Below the pieces are notes generated by a model. It searched no databases. It had not been told where the DNA came from and saw only the letters and a program-made list of their open reading frames with translations. A stretch of 5,972 nucleotides of DNA from positions 1 to 5,972 of the forward strand of contig CAJJYX010000179.1 of the NCBI GenBank assembly GCA_905197435.1, written 5' to 3'. Below are positions 5,136-5,972 of the stretch, piece after piece. Position numbers and translations under genes: made by a program. Positions within the stretch are counted from its first letter, which is position 1. Each line of letters opens with the position of its first letter. The DNA is from an uncultured Bacteroides sp. (GTDB lineage Bacteria; Bacteroidota; Bacteroidia; Bacteroidales; Bacteroidaceae).

Positions 5136-5972
5136 ATGCAGAATTAAACAGTATAAAGGGAAAGAAAGTACTCGTTATCGGAGACGTCATGCTGGACACT
5201 TACCACATAGGAGATGTAAAAAGGATTTCTCCCGAAGCTCCCGTGCCCGTTGTCCGTGTCACCCGCACCTACAATGTACTGGGAGGAGCAGCCAATGTGG
5301 CAAGGAACCTGTTGGGACTGGGTTGTTCACCGTATGTCGTCAGCCTGCTTGGCAACGACCACAATGGAAAAATAATGCAGGAGATGTTTACCGATTTGGG
5401 CATCAGGAATGAGCTGTTCCATACGGAACATCCCACCATCACCAAAACCCGCGTAATAGGCAACAGCCAGCAAGTGGTACGGTTGGACTTTGAGACAGAA
5501 AACGAATGCCTGAATGAAGAGATTGAGCAACAACTGCTGGATGCCGTGAAACGCGCGCTCCCCGAAGTGGACATCGTCGTTATTTCCGATTACGGCAAGG
5601 GAGTATGCAATGATGCAGTCTGCCAGCAAGTCATATCCGCCACTGCCGGACAGGGGAAAAAGGTAATCATAGACCCCAAGGGGACAAACTGGGAGAAATA
5701 CCGCTCCGCCACCATCATCACTCCCAACCTGAAAGAACTTTCAGCTGTTGCAGGAGCGGACGTGAGAAATGAGGACAAAGAAATCCATAGTGCGGCAGAC
5801 CGGATACTGAAAAAGTATAACCTCACCTCCCTATTGGTGACACGCTCTGAAAAAGGAATGTCATACATAGCTCCGAACGCCTCGCAAGACATTCCTACCG
5901 AAGCAAGGGAAGTGTATGATGTCTCAGGAGCAGGCGATACAGTAGTAGCTACTCTGGCTGCTGCACTGGCGG
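5132..5972 (+). CDS. rfaE1: pfkB-family heptose-7-phosphate kinase, 3' end missing
   Basis: ATP-dependent kinase that phosphorylates heptose 7-phosphate at C1 to form heptose 1,7-bisphosphate, the substrate of the phosphatase encoded just before it. The ATG lies inside the stop of gmhB (ATGA overlap), so translation is coupled. The first 280 residues are present. Ribokinase/pfkB motifs are GDVMLDTY (17-24), RISPEAPVPV (31-40), the sugar-binding glycine motif GGAANVARNL (51-60), DYGKG (153-157), DPKG (181-184), TPNLKEL (197-203) and the ATP/anion-hole signature DVSGAGDT (263-270), with D269 the catalytic base. The frame is open to the right edge. A stand-alone kinase domain is about 320-330 residues, so 40-50 residues remain if it is monofunctional; a fused C-terminal nucleotidyltransferase domain, as in E. 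coli HldE, cannot be excluded from this window. In the fused case the symbol would be hldE. Confidence 0.93.
   Translation, partial: MNAELNSIKGKKVLVIGDVMLDTYHIGDVKRISPEAPVPVVRVTRTYNVLGGAANVARNLLGLGCSPYVVSLLGNDHNGKIMQEMFTDLGIRNELFHTEHPTITKTRVIGNSQQVVRLDFETENECLNEEIEQQLLDAVKRALPEVDIVVISDYGKGVCNDAVCQQVISATAGQGKKVIIDPKGTNWEKYRSATIITPNLKELSAVAGADVRNEDKEIHSAADRILKKYNLTSLLVTRSEKGMSYIAPNASQDIPTEAREVYDVSGAGDTVVATLAAALA

Overview
The window looks like a Bacteroidales chromosome, probably Bacteroides or a close relative. Four sites carry the Bacteroides -7 promoter motif TAnnTTTG just ahead of a gene start, with TTTG-like -33 boxes about 20 bp upstream at two of them. Ribosome binding sites are weak or absent, and the integrase at the left edge is of the CTnDOT (IntDOT) type. 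No RNA gene, CRISPR array or insertion sequence was seen.

Left part (1-1039, minus strand): the first 346 codons of a tyrosine recombinase that runs off the left edge. It is GC-rich (36 of 60 bases in 1-60) compared with the AT-rich gap beside it (19 of 60 in 1141-1200). It probably marks the end of an integrative conjugative element or related mobile island lying to the left.

Gap (1040-1396): no gene. It holds a cluster of GTAAC/GTTAC pentamers, short hairpins, sequences resembling the IntDOT core site, and promoters on both strands. An element/chromosome junction probably lies here, but a single window cannot place it.

Right part (1397-5972, all plus strand): a cell-envelope, LPS-core locus. 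The order is an LtaS-like membrane sulfatase-fold transferase, a small kinase-fold protein of the InaA/Kdo-kinase type, gmhA (sedoheptulose-7-phosphate isomerase), gmhB (heptose bisphosphate phosphatase), and a pfkB-type heptose-7-phosphate kinase (rfaE1/hldE N-terminal domain) cut by the right edge. gmhA, gmhB and the kinase overlap by 8 and 4 bp, so they form a translationally coupled operon. Together they convert sedoheptulose 7-phosphate to heptose 7-phosphate, heptose 1,7-bisphosphate and heptose 1-phosphate, the precursors of ADP-heptose for the LPS inner core. The first two genes have their own promoters and would suit decoration of the LPS core or lipid A with phosphate-containing groups; that role is inferred from neighbours and fold only.

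No clearly new system is visible. The most interesting parts are the integrase/locus boundary with its repeat cluster, the possible overlap of an integrase core site with the promoter of the LtaS-like gene, and the hairpin that contains both a stop codon and the next gene's -33 box.
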